Shown here: positions 1-11,380 of the stretch, piece by piece
How the letters are laid out: every line of letters starts with the position of its first letter
Numbering within the stretch: position 1 is the first letter of the stretch
Origin: Kappaphycus alvarezii
Taxonomy: Eukaryota; Rhodophyta; Florideophyceae; Gigartinales; Solieriaceae
Assembly (NCBI GenBank): GCA_002205965.3
Contig: NADL03000596.1
Span: 930,001-994,000, forward strand
Length of the DNA stretch: 64,000 nucleotides
Direction of reading: 5' to 3'
Notes under the pieces: model-generated
What the model was told of the DNA's origin: nothing
Database searches by the model: none
What the model saw: only the letters and a program-made list of their open reading frames with translations
Made by a program: the position numbers and the translations under genes

Positions 1-1530
1 AGGTTCCCTACCTTGATGTTGATCAGATCATTCCTCGGTATGATGACGACCAGTTCTTCGGTCCAGTGGTAAAAGCCATGGAAGGAGAGTGGCCAGAGGA
101 TTATGGTTCAGAAGCAGAAACTTGAAAGAATTGTGCCGATGTTCCGAAAAGATGGTTCCAGGCTATTTTACAATGGAAAGTTGTGCGTACCAAGAAGGTC
201 AGTTTCGGATATTTTGCAAATTGCTCACGACTCGAAAGTTGGTGAACATTTTAAATTTGCGAAGACACTGTCCAGATTAGATAAGTTCCACTGGAAACAT
301 AAGAGCAGGGATGTTCGAAAGTATTGTGAAGGATGTCTCACGTGTCGGCAGTATAAGGACTCTAATCAAAAAAAGTTGACTGATCTAATGTCACTGGAAT
401 TGCCTGACCGCAGATGGGGATCATTAGCTACATATTTCATTGTGAGGCTACCCCCGACGTGGAGCGGTCATGATGCGACCACGACTTGGGTTGATCGACT
501 TACTCGTCGAGTCCATTTTCTGAAATCCAAAACATCAGATACTGCTGAGGAAACGGCTCGATAATTCTTCGCAAACATCTTTAAGAACCACGGGTTGCCG
601 GAAGATGTGACCTCAAATAGAGACAGTGAGTTCATTTCAAAGTTTTGGAAGACACTGATGAATCTTTGTGGGGTGAAATTAGGAATGTCTACTAGTAGAC
701 ACACACAAAAAGATGGTGCTTCCGAGATAATGAATAGGATGATCGAGACACATCTCCATTGCTATTTCTCGTATCGTTAGGATGACTGCTATGAACTACT
801 TCTTTCTGCAGAATTTGCATACAACTCGGCTGTGAGCGATGATCTGGGTGTTTCACGATTTTAGTTGGACTTGGGATGGATACCTAAATCGCCATTGGAC
901 TTCTTTGCTAGCAGCAGCATACCTCTTCAGAGTTTGGACGACTTTCGTGCCAAGCTCAAGGTTTCTCTCGAGGATGCGCAATTTGTCTACGAAGTGGCAA
1001 AACCTCGGCAAGCTGCATATGCTTCAAGGCGATACAAGGTTCCAGATTATAGATTCGGTTCAAAGCTATGGATCAATCGTTCATTGTTTACGGATGTTTA
1101 TTCTAGGTCCCAGGATTTTAAAAAGATTGGTGCGCGCAGATTTGGTCCATTTGTGGTTAAGGACCTAATTGATAAGAATGCTCTTCAACTGGATCTCACT
1201 GCTCATTTTAAAATCCATCCAGTTATTCAAATCATTCACACCACACCACATTTGGAGCAGCCCGATGACATTGCTTTACCCATTCCGCCTGCACCTGCAC
1301 CTCTTGAACTGCCTGGTGGACTAGAAAAGGAAGTTGAGGTTATCTTGTATCACAAGAAGGTTGGACGAGGTTACAAGTTCTTGGTTTTGATGCGTGGTAT
1401 GCCAAGTCATGAGGCGGAGTGGCAACCAACGAAGGACTTTGTTGATGTTACGGAAGATGGATCTGCTGTAGTAACGGATGCTTTCCAAGATTATATTCGT
1501 AAACATAATATACTCCCGCAGTATCATTGA
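1..1530 (+). pseudogene. Ty3/gypsy chromovirus pol, 3' part: integrase and chromodomain (decayed)
   Basis: This is the C-terminal part of a retrotransposon polyprotein; its start lies outside the window. The first ~110 bases read in frame 3 and the rest in frame 1, so a frameshift lies near 105. The H2C2 zinc-binding domain of the integrase is seen at about 220-360 (two His, then CxxC in CEGCLTCRQ). The DDE core follows: the first Asp position appears replaced (TYFIVRLPP where D is usual), the second is kept in SNRDSEF and the Glu in GASEIMNRM. Three in-frame stops interrupt it (562-564, 778-780, 862-864). The last ~70 residues, about 1320-1450, form a chromodomain (EVEVILYHKKVGRGYKF, then EAEWQP), which in chromoviruses steers integration to modified chromatin. 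It cannot encode an active integrase. Confidence 0.9.
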
Positions 1531-1546
1531 CGAGGACGTCCATAGT

Positions 1547-1559
1547 CCGGGGGAGGGAA
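1547..1559 (+). other. Polypurine tract of the 5'-most chromovirus
   Basis: A purine-rich run with five Gs then GAGGGAA lies 17 bases after the pol stop and four bases before a TGTAACA that looks like the start of an LTR. In LTR retrotransposons this site primes plus-strand DNA synthesis, and position and composition both fit. Confidence 0.6.
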
Positions 1560-1562
1560 TAG

Positions 1563-2100
1563 TGTAACAATATCTCTGTTGCACCACTGCATAATAGAGA
1601 TTTTTTGGCTTTCGCTATTCCAATTCTCTATTACACAGTGGTGTAACAGAGAAAGTGCATCACTCTTGGAAGAATCTAGAAGCTGTGTGTAACCTGGTTG
1701 CGGTTGTATTGCTGAGTATTTATTTTCTCTACAGTATTTTTATTTGACGTGGAGCCCCACGTCATCGACTTGTTTATGTTTTAGATAGTACTATTATTTA
1801 GTTACAGCTCTACTTTCTAGTTACAACTCTACTTTCCAGTGCTTTTTACTGAGCTGGCACAACCCTGAGAGTTGTTTAGAAGAGCTGCCGTACTGTCTAG
1901 AAAAGGGGGGCTCATCTGGATTCCTGTGGGAATCCAGGTACACTCCATACACCCTTTGCCCCCAACTTTCTGAAACCCACTAAATTCGTCTCTACTGTTC
2001 CTTTAGCAGCGCCTCGGCTGCCTTCCTCTCTGTTTCGCCGTTGTTGAGTTGAATAAGACTAGGTTGAGAATTGTCTGCCTCAGACGTCATAATTTGTGGT
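1563..2100 (+). repeat. Probable 3' LTR of the chromovirus (right end uncertain)
   Basis: The sequence begins TGTAACA directly after a polypurine tract, as a 3' LTR should. It carries an internal inverted repeat (1573-1600 against 1625-1652, 28 nt with about three mismatches), a small GACGTGG/CCACGTC hairpin at 1746-1763 and a perfect 9-nt-arm hairpin at 1916-1937. The partner 5' LTR is outside the window, so the right boundary cannot be fixed by comparison and the end given is a guess. Confidence 0.45.
1916..1937. other. Perfect 9-bp-arm hairpin in the probable LTR
   Basis: CTGGATTCC and GGAATCCAG flank a TGTG loop. It lies just after a G-run and before a pyrimidine-rich stretch. It may form a stem in the LTR transcript. 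A role in termination or polyadenylation is only a guess. Confidence 0.5.
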
Positions 2101-2546
2101 AGACTCTTCTGCAGTAACAAGCTACTCGAGCTTGTGTACTAAGCTGCTCAAGTGTCTCCCGAGATGACTGTGCGGTCGTGATGCCAAATCAGACAAACAT
2201 ACGGAAGATGAGACTTGGCGTAATCAAAAAAAGACCCAATAAGAATGCGTGGCGGGTTACAATATATTTCATAAAGAAATTATCTAAGGAAAAAGGTGTT
2301 GTCATTTTAAGTTTATGTACTAAATTAGTGACATTATCGTGAGATTTCGCCGGTACACCAAAAAGAAGAATCATCAGATCGTTGTACAATACCGTAACCC
2401 TCCACCACTGAAATACTGGGTAAAGATATTTCGATTCTGTACCGAGAGGCAATGGCAGTGCAGTACAGTTTATTTTAATCAATCAAAACTACTGTACCGC
2501 ACACCATGAACTCTTTCAGCGGGAATCTCTCGTGGCGGTTGTTACT

Positions 2547-2630
2547 TCAACTTGTGTACAGCACTGTACAGTACACAAGTTGATTCTACGTAGAATGAAT
2601 GTTTTGCAGTACAGTACTGCAAAACATTCA
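2547..2630. repeat. Three abutting palindromes
   Basis: Three inverted repeats lie end to end, adjacent ones sharing one base. At 2547-2583, 13-nt perfect arms enclose an 11-nt loop that contains most of a CTGTACAG word. At 2583-2596 there is a loopless 14-bp palindrome (ATTCTAC/GTAGAAT). At 2596-2630, 17-nt perfect arms surround a single central A. No ORF crosses them. They belong to the wider class of GTAC-rich palindromes seen to about 39 kb. Confidence 0.9.
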
Positions 2631-3466
2631 AAAAAAACAGCACGTCAGTAAAAGAAGAGTTGCCTCCAATTGCTGACACGAGCGTTGATCATCACCCTTA
2701 GCACGTGATTTCAATACTGGACGCATCTCTCAGCAATCTCAACGTGAAATACTACTCAGATACAACTCTCGCTAATCTCACTTTTGCATCTCTCGTTTCA
2801 AGCTCGGCGTGACTCATCGTTCTGCAAAGGCTACGAGTGGAAACAGTTGGGGTCAGATCGTACATCACGACTACTACTTGTAAACTCAGAACCCCCGAAA
2901 GAGCGCGCTTGAGATACTGAAGCTTTTCTCTCGGATGCACAAGGAAATAAAGGCTCCCCCCCATTTGTTTACCAAGTTTCACATCGTATTTTACTGGCCA
3001 TCCAGCAAACCGTACTGAACTAGTCTAGGCTTCCAGGTTTCCCTTAGATATTATTGACTTCGGTAATCAAGTCGAAACCATAGCACACTAGCGCCCCTTA
3101 TTGTATTGAATTGCATATAGCAACAAGCCATGTGGTACCGCGTAATGCTCCGCCCATTAGTTAGCTTTCTACAAAACCATGGCCCGAAACAATTTCGTGA
3201 CCCCTGGCCAAATACATTCAGTTCATAACAGTTTTGTGAAAGGGTTCACCCTTGGCGAACAGATCCAGATCAAAACTTCCGTTCACCATTAGTACGCCTC
3301 TTGACAATTTACTCCTAGCATTTATCCCTGTCCTTCCATCAAGAAATGATTGCAATTGCTGCACAACCGCAACTCCCTGCTTGCCTGTGGTCAGCGTACC
3401 AGTCACAACTCCCTGATACGATGTGATCTGCTCCTATGACGCTCGTCTCTCCATTTCCCAAGCATT
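2631..3466. other. Intergenic, no supported gene
   Basis: Only short, unconvincing ORFs occur on either strand. This is the 3' flank of the deaminase gene. I could not pick out a convincing polyadenylation signal. Confidence 0.5.
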
Positions 3467-4930
3467 CTATGATCTCGCCTCTTTAGCCTTGGCTGCTGCC
3501 GCCGCCAGTCTTAATGCTGCCGCGTTGTGTTGTTTGGTAATCTCCGCCATGTCTTGTCCTCCAGTTAGCTTCCCATCTTTCACCACCACCTTCCCATTAA
3601 CCATCACAATATCGGCCTTGAGATCTCCCCCATTTCCTAACACCAAAGAACTTAACACAGCCTTTTTACTGTGGAATGTGCCTGCAAACGTCGGATGATC
3701 AATCCGCCATCCCGCTATATCGGCGCACATCCCCGCTCGAATTATCCCCACATCTGTTCGACCCATAACAGATGCCCCCATCACAGTCGCCATTTTGAGT
3801 GCATCCACGGTTGACAACGCGTCTGCTCTTTCTTCTTTCACCCTTGCAAGCATCAGAGCCATTCGCGCCTCCGCTAGCAAGTTTCCTGAGTCGTTACTTG
3901 CAGACCCATCCACTCCTAGCCCGACAGGTACACCCCTCGCGATCATTTCTCGCACAGGTGCTATTCCAGAGCCGAGGCGACAGTTGGACACAGGGCAGTG
4001 CGCAACGCCGAGTCCATTATCTGCAAAATATTGCAAAGCGACCTCAGCTTCTTCACCCTTGTCTAATTTTGTGCAGTGAGCAAACCAGCAGTCACTTCTG
4101 TTCCAGCCGCAGTCCTCCAAAAACTCTATAAGACTCTTTCCAACACTAGACTTCATGTAGTTGATATCCGAATTGTTTTCAGCATAGTGAGTGTGAAGCA
4201 TGACCTTTTCGTGCTGCCGAGCTAATTCTGCAGTCTTCTTCATAAGCAATTGTGAAACTGAAAATGGAGAGCATGGAGCTAGGGCAATACGAACCATTGC
4301 TCCATCATGGGCATCATGATAGGTTTCAATCAGCCGCTTCATGTCATTCAATATGTGATCTTCGTTTTCGATAAGCGTGTCAGGCGGGAGACCGCCATCA
4401 CTTTCTCCTACCGAGACAGCACCGCGGCAAGGCATGAAACGCATGCCGAGCTCTTGGGCGGCTCGAATGGTATCATCCAAGGTGACGTTGTTTGGATACA
4501 GATACAACATGTCCGAAGTAAGGGTACAGCCGGAAAGGAGCAGCTCTGCCATAGCAAACTTGGCAGAGCTGTAAATCATGTCTGGGGTGAGATGGCTCCA
4601 CAGAGGGTACAAGGACTGCAACCATTCGAAGAGCTTAGATTCTCGAGCCATGCACTTTGTGAGACTCTGATACATGTGGTGATGGGTATTGACAAGGCCG
4701 GGGATGAGGATTCGGTTGCTCATATCCTCGACGACATGCTCAGCGTTGGCCAGAGATGCGGGAATATGTTCATGCTTGCCGACCCACTGGATGATACCAT
4801 TGTCGACAAAGATGGAACAGCCAGTGTGGACTGTGTCACCGTCACCGGTCCACAGCAAAGCGATATCCTTGAGGAGAATTTTCTGCGGAGGAGATTCCTG
4901 ACTCGGTTGGACGCAGGGTTCGGGAGACAT
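3467..4930 (-). CDS. Amidohydrolase, 8-oxoguanine / hydroxyatrazine deaminase type
   Basis: This is an intact single-exon ORF of 487 residues beginning at an ATG. It belongs to the metal-dependent amidohydrolase superfamily, TRZ/ATZ subgroup, which hydrolytically deaminates or dechlorinates purine- and triazine-like rings; the closest type I recognise is 8-oxoguanine deaminase or hydroxydechloroatrazine ethylaminohydrolase. Visible metal and catalytic residues are H83/H85 in NTHHHMYQ, H246/H248 and E251 in HTHYAEN, H285 in FAHC, H311 in AHCPVSNC and D341 in GVDGSASND, all spaced as in the family. The C-terminal beta-sandwich region carries VNGKVVVKDGKL and ends in an Ala-rich tail. No signal peptide or membrane segment is evident, so it is probably cytosolic. 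It has no coding neighbours. The exact substrate cannot be read from sequence, and guanine-deaminase-like activity is an alternative. Confidence 0.93.
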   Translation of the reverse strand: MSPEPCVQPSQESPPQKILLKDIALLWTGDGDTVHTGCSIFVDNGIIQWVGKHEHIPASLANAEHVVEDMSNRILIPGLVNTHHHMYQSLTKCMARESKLFEWLQSLYPLWSHLTPDMIYSSAKFAMAELLLSGCTLTSDMLYLYPNNVTLDDTIRAAQELGMRFMPCRGAVSVGESDGGLPPDTLIENEDHILNDMKRLIETYHDAHDGAMVRIALAPCSPFSVSQLLMKKTAELARQHEKVMLHTHYAENNSDINYMKSSVGKSLIEFLEDCGWNRSDCWFAHCTKLDKGEEAEVALQYFADNGLGVAHCPVSNCRLGSGIAPVREMIARGVPVGLGVDGSASNDSGNLLAEARMALMLARVKEERADALSTVDALKMATVMGASVMGRTDVGIIRAGMCADIAGWRIDHPTFAGTFHSKKAVLSSLVLGNGGDLKADIVMVNGKVVVKDGKLTGGQDMAEITKQHNAAALRLAAAAAKAKEARS

Positions 4931-7905
4931 GTCGGTTCGTGGAGGAGGGGAGAGCGGAGCGGGATGAGAGAGTGGGAAGGGGAAGCTTGTTCAGAGGTGC
5001 GTCGAGACGAGGTAGTCTGAGCCGAGAAGGACGGCTGAACAACCGGAGCGGCACATCCGCACATCATTCTATAAGCCAGACGGGAGGCGCCAGAGGTTGT
5101 GATGCAGAGCAGACGGAGGAAATGGGCCCGGTGGTGGTATGTATCAAGATGTCAGGGCAAGACGAGGCGAAAAGCATGCGTGGGGAGGGGCAGGAGGGGA
5201 GAGGTTTCAGGACGTTCTTTGAGAATGCAATTCAGGAATTCACCCTGCACGAGTGAGTTTGCCTTGGTGCAAGATTGAACAATGGTATGACGGTGTGCAG
5301 TGTTCAGTCGAGGTATATGAATTCAGGGGGTTTGGTTCAAAGAATTTTTCATGAAAAGGCCGGGGCTGCTTAAGGAGGTTAAGATAGGAATTTGGTGGTC
5401 AGATCGTGGATGTGGAGGTTCAGTGCGCCCCTGTGGACCAATGATGAGGCACTAGATGCTGTTGTTTTGGTACATATGCAAATGGAGGACGAGAGCGACT
5501 CGGAGATAGGGGGAGGAAAGTATGGTGGAGAGAACGTAGATTGTTGTTAAGATGAAAGACCTATTCAAGCGTTTCGCGAAAGTTTAAGCTTTCTCGACAC
5601 ATACTTGGATAAAGATCGTTATGATATGGAATGTAGTTTTAACCGGGACAAGACTAATTCCAATGAGCAGGAGCGAAGAACATCAACAGAGGCGGGAATT
5701 GTAGAAAACTGGGCCAGGGAGTATTAGGCGTGTTTCATAATTGAGCAAGGGACACAACCTTATTCATACTGTACACCTTTTCATTATAATAGCGTTTTAT
5801 GATAAAAGAAAAATCAGAGGATAGGAATTAAATCGGATGTTTGTACAAATACTACAGTACAGTACAGTATCATTGCATCGTATAGCACTACATAGTACAA
5901 CAATCTCTCCCCAAAATAATTTTAGTACTGAAGATCTGAACAACTAAACAAACCAATTTTGCCTTCTAAGCATTAAAACGAGATGTTTTACAGAGGAAGG
6001 AGTATCATGTGCCCCAACGCAATCTGCGTTCAACTACCCAGTGAAACCTACGGCTTGAATAGGTGTACATCGGGTTGAAGATACCGTAACTGCGCTGGAT
6101 ATTTTCTCCTATGGACATGTATCAAGAGTCATTTGCAAGCAACGTTTGCCTCTTTGATAACTACTGTACAGCACGTATAACGAAAACGTTGCATTCGTCG
6201 TTCTATTCAGACACCGGGAAGATGCCATGTGAGTCGCGCTATGGGTGACAAACCTGGGTGAAAAAGGAAATGGATTCTTCAGTAGCAATATTAAAATAAG
6301 GTTTAATGCTGAGTACTGCATGTGAGCGCCGTACGACGACGTGATCTACAGATGGAGAGGTATCATTCAGTGCTTTTCCACATGCAATTTTTGCAATGTA
6401 CTGTATACATGGGGGAAAATTGGGGTGTTTTAATGATTGAGAAATAGGTTATACATGTACATTACTGTACAGTACTTCGCCACACTGTGCAGTTCGATGT
6501 ACCGCAGGTATGCACAGTAAAAGATTAAACTGTTTTGTGCATAGTTCAGAAAGATCGCCCATGTAGCATCTGAAACGCAACAATTGGTAAAATATTATGT
6601 CCAAGGAGAAAGTCGTCTTAGAGGAAGAAGGGGGGTGGTGGGTTAAATGGGTGGTTTACCTTAAAAATTTTCCTGATAACAGAGCATGGGGGGTTCGTTT
6701 ACTGTAATAGATAAGCTGGCTAAAACGTCTTCAAATGTTTATCCATAATCTTCTCCGGCTGACAGGTACTACCCCCTTTTTGATCAGCAGATTTGCAAGA
6801 TGGATAGACTACCAATCGAGTAAAATGGAATTAAACCATTTGATAAATATTAATAAATGGCCCGTTCATGGGGCCAATCTATTCGTATCGAATTAATTCC
6901 TCCAAAAATTCATAAATCCCTTACGGAAAAACCCACTGGTTCGGTATTTTTCGATTATTACAGTTTAGAAATGTGTTGCTCTGCGCCATTGAAAATGTTT
7001 TTCGAGGCGGCAATTTTCCGTTTTCAGCAAAAATTACTATTACTGTATAATCATGATGCAGTACTAAAATCATTTCTTATCGAGCAAATCAGGTTCTGCT
7101 CTGGTACACCGTGGTACAGTACAATATTTAATCTCTACTGCTTATATTTACTAATTTTATCTCTGAAGTGTCCAGTACAGTGTAACACAAGATGTTTTCT
7201 TAATATCTTCGAATTGAAGAACATTTATAAATAGGTTAGCAATCTGCAATAGCTCCTCAGCGCCGTTAACCAAGTCTGTACAGGCCTAACATTAACCAAC
7301 TTGGGCCTGTCACTTTCTCCATATGAAAGCCTAAGCCAACAACTGTACTGTACACTCTGAAGGGTACTGTATAAGACAGAGTGTGGCCCAGCAGTCATCA
7401 GTTGTCTCCTACTGTCCACGAAACCAGTAAAAAACTTCAATCTTTACTCATGATGTTTTCGGAAAAAACCAACTTTTTTTTGAATCTGTGATTTTTTGAT
7501 AGCACTGAAACAAGTAATTACTTGTCGTGCTACTGTAATGCCGCAATGAACTCTGGTCTTATCGGTTTGGTAACCCACTTTCGCTCTTCCTCTTAGCCTT
7601 CTGTACACAGAAGAGGTGGCAGGCAGGTTGACCACCAAAAAGTTTGTTCGGGCTTATGTCACCATCGCTAGCCGACCTCCGCTACTTCACTGTGAAATGT
7701 CCATGTCGTTTTGACAAAGTTCGTCGCCGATCTTTGTGCATTTGGCAGACAAAATCATAAGAATTTATCCGATATTTTCCAGCCCACTCCCAAAATTGCG
7801 CAGGAAGGATTAAGGATATGTGCGGGGCAAGATTCAACACAGGAGGGGAACTGGGATTCTGGGGTTTACTTGAATGGGTTGGGGAACCGGGATTTGTTTA
7901 CTGCG
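4931..7905. other. Long intergenic tract, no supported gene
   Basis: I see no coherent coding on either strand. The part nearest the deaminase (4931-5300) should hold its promoter, but no clear core element stands out. The tract carries scattered TACAGTAC-type words, including CTGTACAG at 6164, 6465 and 7276 and an ACAGTACAGTACAGTA run near 5853. Confidence 0.5.
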
Positions 7906-8055
7906 AGTGATTCCAGAAAGAACCCAAAGTCTTTAGAACCCAAAGTCTCTAGACCCAAATTCTTTAGACTTAGACCTAGAATGAACCCAAAGTCTTTAGA
8001 ACCCAAAGTCTTTAGACCAAAATTCTTTAGACTTTGGGTTCTTTCTGGAATCACT
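7906..8055. repeat. Long hairpin enclosing 16-bp direct repeats
   Basis: Perfect 27-nt inverted arms lie at 7906-7932 and 8029-8055. Between and inside them is a short array of a 16-bp unit (AACCCAAAGTCTTTAG) in two blocks, 7921-7967 and 7984-8030. Each block is two full units plus a variant unit, so the array is itself a ~63-bp duplication. The transcript would fold into a strong stem. Both strands happen to be open for ~60 codons, but the repetitive peptide shows no family and I do not call a gene. Confidence 0.88.
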
Positions 8056-9570
8056 TTTATCGCCTCGCCAGTACACATCCGGTGAATCGGTCGTGGCTTG
8101 ATTCCATCACTTTAGGCGTTCCCAGACCTTTCGCGCGTAGGGTGCATCTCCACCTCCCTCACAAAGCCTTTCTGTCTCCTATTACTGATCATGTGTAAAT
8201 CGAACAATGCAGGTACGGGATTCGCAGTAAGGCATGCCGATTCTGTTATCATAGTTCCGTAGCTGTCGCAACTTTTCTTTTTTTCCAGCATCTTAGTTAC
8301 AGCCCACTTCCGTAAACCAATGCCAACACAGGCGACTTGCTGTCCCGAAAACCGAAAACTGCCGTTTCCGGGCACCTGACCTCCCGAGACAGGCTACAAG
8401 TACATCGTACATACCTGTGTTTGCCAATGTCGCCCGATGCCCATGTTGTGCCAATGCCTCAACACAGCCATGCTGCTGACATCATGCAAACCAACACAGC
8501 ACCACGAGCCTCGCCCTGTGCGGCGTGGGGAGTCTACCATTTCTTTCGTCCCGATTATTGAGATACAATCCGAAAATAGAACATCCTCTTCCGCCTTTCA
8601 TTCAGCAACTGTTGTTTACGCTCAAAAGTTCTGTTTTAGTACAGTACGTCATTTTCCACGCGCTTGTCCCATTTGTAACACCGTCGCATTCAATATTCCC
8701 TTCCGAAATGTAACTTTGGTGCGTGAATGCATTCTATCCACTGCTCTATCGCTTACACTGTTTATTGTACGCCATACAGTAGTATCCAATGCTTTTTTTA
8801 CACGTCTTTACAAAAAATGTGAAAGAGCATTACGGCCTCCCAGTCCTACGGAATTATAATCGGCTTTTATATACTGAAAATAAATGAGTAGATATCTTTC
8901 TAAAATTTTACTCATAATCTTTCTGGATATCACAATCCCATTTCTAGTTATGATTGCTCTATACTATGTGGCTGTCCCTCCGTTGCATTCAAAAGAGTTA
9001 CCTCACCAATATTTTGCCGTAACATCTTTCGATGCCCTGCATCCTAATGTACTGTACAGTACTGTACAATAACTTCAGACTGTCCTGCTACTCTTAACCA
9101 GTCGTATCATCGACAGCTGGCAATTGCGAGAGATTTCTCAGTTGGCATTACACCGGCTTGGCGGTCCCAGTTAGTGTAATGACCGGTAACGTCTGGCCGG
9201 ATTTTTTGATTTGTTGCCTGTTACGCAACATTTAGTCCTAGCCCTCATAAAACTCATTTATTGTCTTGCAAGGCATATTGTGATCGCAACGTTAAATTTG
9301 ATCATTGGCCATGTCAATGATCCACCATGACAAGCGAGTGTGAGATGTTTTCTTTGAACGGAAGGGCGTCAACCACGTACAGTGCAGTACCTATTCCTGG
9401 GATATGCACCTCACCCTCCAAGATCACCCCCACGAAAGCAAGTACACAGTAACTACATCCCGTACATGTACAGCCATTCCGTCTGCGGTGTGCCCTCTCT
9501 CTCTGGAGGACAAATGGATGCTGTTATTTTTATTTCATTGAGGAGGTAATTGCATTGCATTTTCATTCGA
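8056..9570. other. Intergenic, no supported gene
   Basis: Several short ORFs overlap on both strands, the longest 140 codons at 8437-8859. None shows a recognisable motif. A perfect 14-bp GTACTGTACAGTAC palindrome lies near 9050. Confidence 0.45.
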
Positions 9571-9579
9571 GGGTCCATA

Positions 9580-11350
9580 CGAGTTGTTCATTTTGGTGAC
9601 TGACACTCGCTGTGAAACGGCATGCGAATGAGGAGGGTGACGGCGCCACTGAACCAGATAGCAAAGCTTATCGCTGCAACAAATGTGCCTTGACGATAGC
9701 GTAATGACGAGCAAAGCGAAATGAGATCCGTTTGGCTTGGTCGTCGAGGACATGTCGAGAGCGGGCATAGAGCGCGCCGAGGGTGTCAAATGCAAGCGGG
9801 ACGAAATGCCAGTGGACGTGGAGGGACGGACCTAGGGGGAGTATTGTGTCACGCGCCCTCCGCTGGATCGTCTATAGTTTGCTAGTTTGCGAGCTCAGCA
9901 GCACCAGCAGCCTTCTCGGTGGCGTGTTGGATCGTGGCAGAGGTATACGTAGAGCGTACCGTAATGTTGTACGCGATGGGGTTGTGCGGCAGTAAATCGT
10001 GGACATGGGGCTGGGTTGACGAGGATATCGGCGGGGCGATGCGCGGCGCCAGCCTGGAGGGAGGGAACTTCTTGCTGACATGCGAGACCGGCGGGCTTGA
10101 ACACATATCTGGTGAGGTGATTACGGATGGTGCAGGTCGAGGCGTGGTCACCTTGGGGGTCCATCGGTACACGGCAATGAAAGAAACGGATCGGTGCTAT
10201 CTAGTCCTCGTAACTGGGAGGTCAAGCTGCCGGAGCAACGTAACTGACCAGACATCGTTGTGCACCTTTGAGGTGGCGGAGGGATGGGCAGTGAGGAAGC
10301 CGGGGGCGCCATGCCATCCTCAGACACCAGGGAGACGTGGACAGCATCAGTAAGGGAACGGAGGCGAATCGGACACATGGTAGGCCAAAAGGCGCGAGAC
10401 AAGGAGGCTTTGACTTCGAAGTTGATTTCGGGAGCGCGCCCCTGCAAGATCTGAAGCGCCTTCGCAACTTCCGGGATTCGACCAACAAAAGTGCCGTCAT
10501 CTGCGTACAAGCGGTTCAACTGAAGGTCACGTTTAGCGGATAAGTGCCTGGAGGACAAGGGAGAACAGGAGCTTACAGGCTGGATCATCTTGCTGGGACC
10601 CCTCGCGACTGGAGAGGAAAGAAGGGGGATGGGATGGTTGGACGAGAAGGGAGGGGTACGGCCGTACATAGTGTTGATAAACTGGCAAAGTGTTGGTGTG
10701 TGAGACGGGACGGCTTGCAACATGTGCCTAGGAAAGAAGGCATTGAATGCATTGTTCGCATCAGCAGAGACCATAACGAAGTCTGAATCCCCACCTCTGT
10801 GTTTCATGATCACGCGAGCATCATGAATGGTGGAGGGGGACACCGTTAGCGAGCTGGCAGGGCGCGAGAAAATGACAAGAGTCCGACAAAGCCGAATGCA
10901 GATGCACCTTGGTGACCAAGCGGCCAGGGCTCTAGCCTATTGCAATAGGCCTGATCTTGTCAGAGCGGGGGTGGAGCGGCATGAGGATGGCAGCAGCTAC
11001 AAAGAGTGTAATGCATGTTGCGATATCACCCCGCGGGAGGCGCCGAAGATGGTTAGTCAAAGCCGAGACCCGAGACGCCGGCTTCTGGGGCCACTGAGGA
11101 AGCAGGCGAAGGGACATGCGGTCGGGGCCAGCGGCGGAAGTCGGATTCATAGAGCAGACAGCTCGCAAGACCGCTCCCTCGGTGATTTCCGGCGGAGGGG
11201 TACCTCCGCATCATCCAAGGAGATGACCGGGGTGTGTGGGGAAAGGTGAAGAGAAGCCATGGCCGCCTGCGTGGCGGGGTTGTGTAGGTCGGCGATAGGG
11301 GGATTGTGAGGGCGCGCATAAAACTTGAGTACTGTGCGTCCCCAGCGAAG
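9580..11350 (-). pseudogene. Non-LTR retrotransposon copy A: RT to C-terminal nuclease, truncated and inverted relative to copy B
   Basis: This is the 3' part of a non-LTR retrotransposon ORF2 on the minus strand. Its order matches the plus-strand copy at 13.8-16.9 kb. Homology starts near ORF2 residue 163 (HNPPIADLHNPAT against HNGPLADVNDPAT of copy C), passes through DKIRPIAIG near 10932 and the RT residues DANNAFN, and reaches the catalytic YADDG at 10493-10507. About 350 residues present in copy C are then missing. The sequence resumes at the restriction-like endonuclease motif HRPADILV (about 10020-10040) and runs through FVPLAFDTLGA to about 9580. Frameshifts and stops make it inactive. 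Its 5' end meets copy B head to head. Confidence 0.85.
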
Positions 11351-11380
11351 CGGACTGCGCGAGCGATACGTTAGTTTTGA

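Noticed and set aside
3423-5067. ORFs of up to 237 codons on the strand opposite the deaminase
   Set aside because: They overlap a gene with intact catalytic motifs, and their own translations show no motif. They are antisense shadows.
7906-8055. CRISPR-like array
   Set aside because: Units are contiguous 16-mers without spacers of regular length, and the context is eukaryotic.
8437-8859. 140-codon plus ORF
   Set aside because: It overlaps other frames of similar length, has no motif, and its region is full of simple palindromic words.
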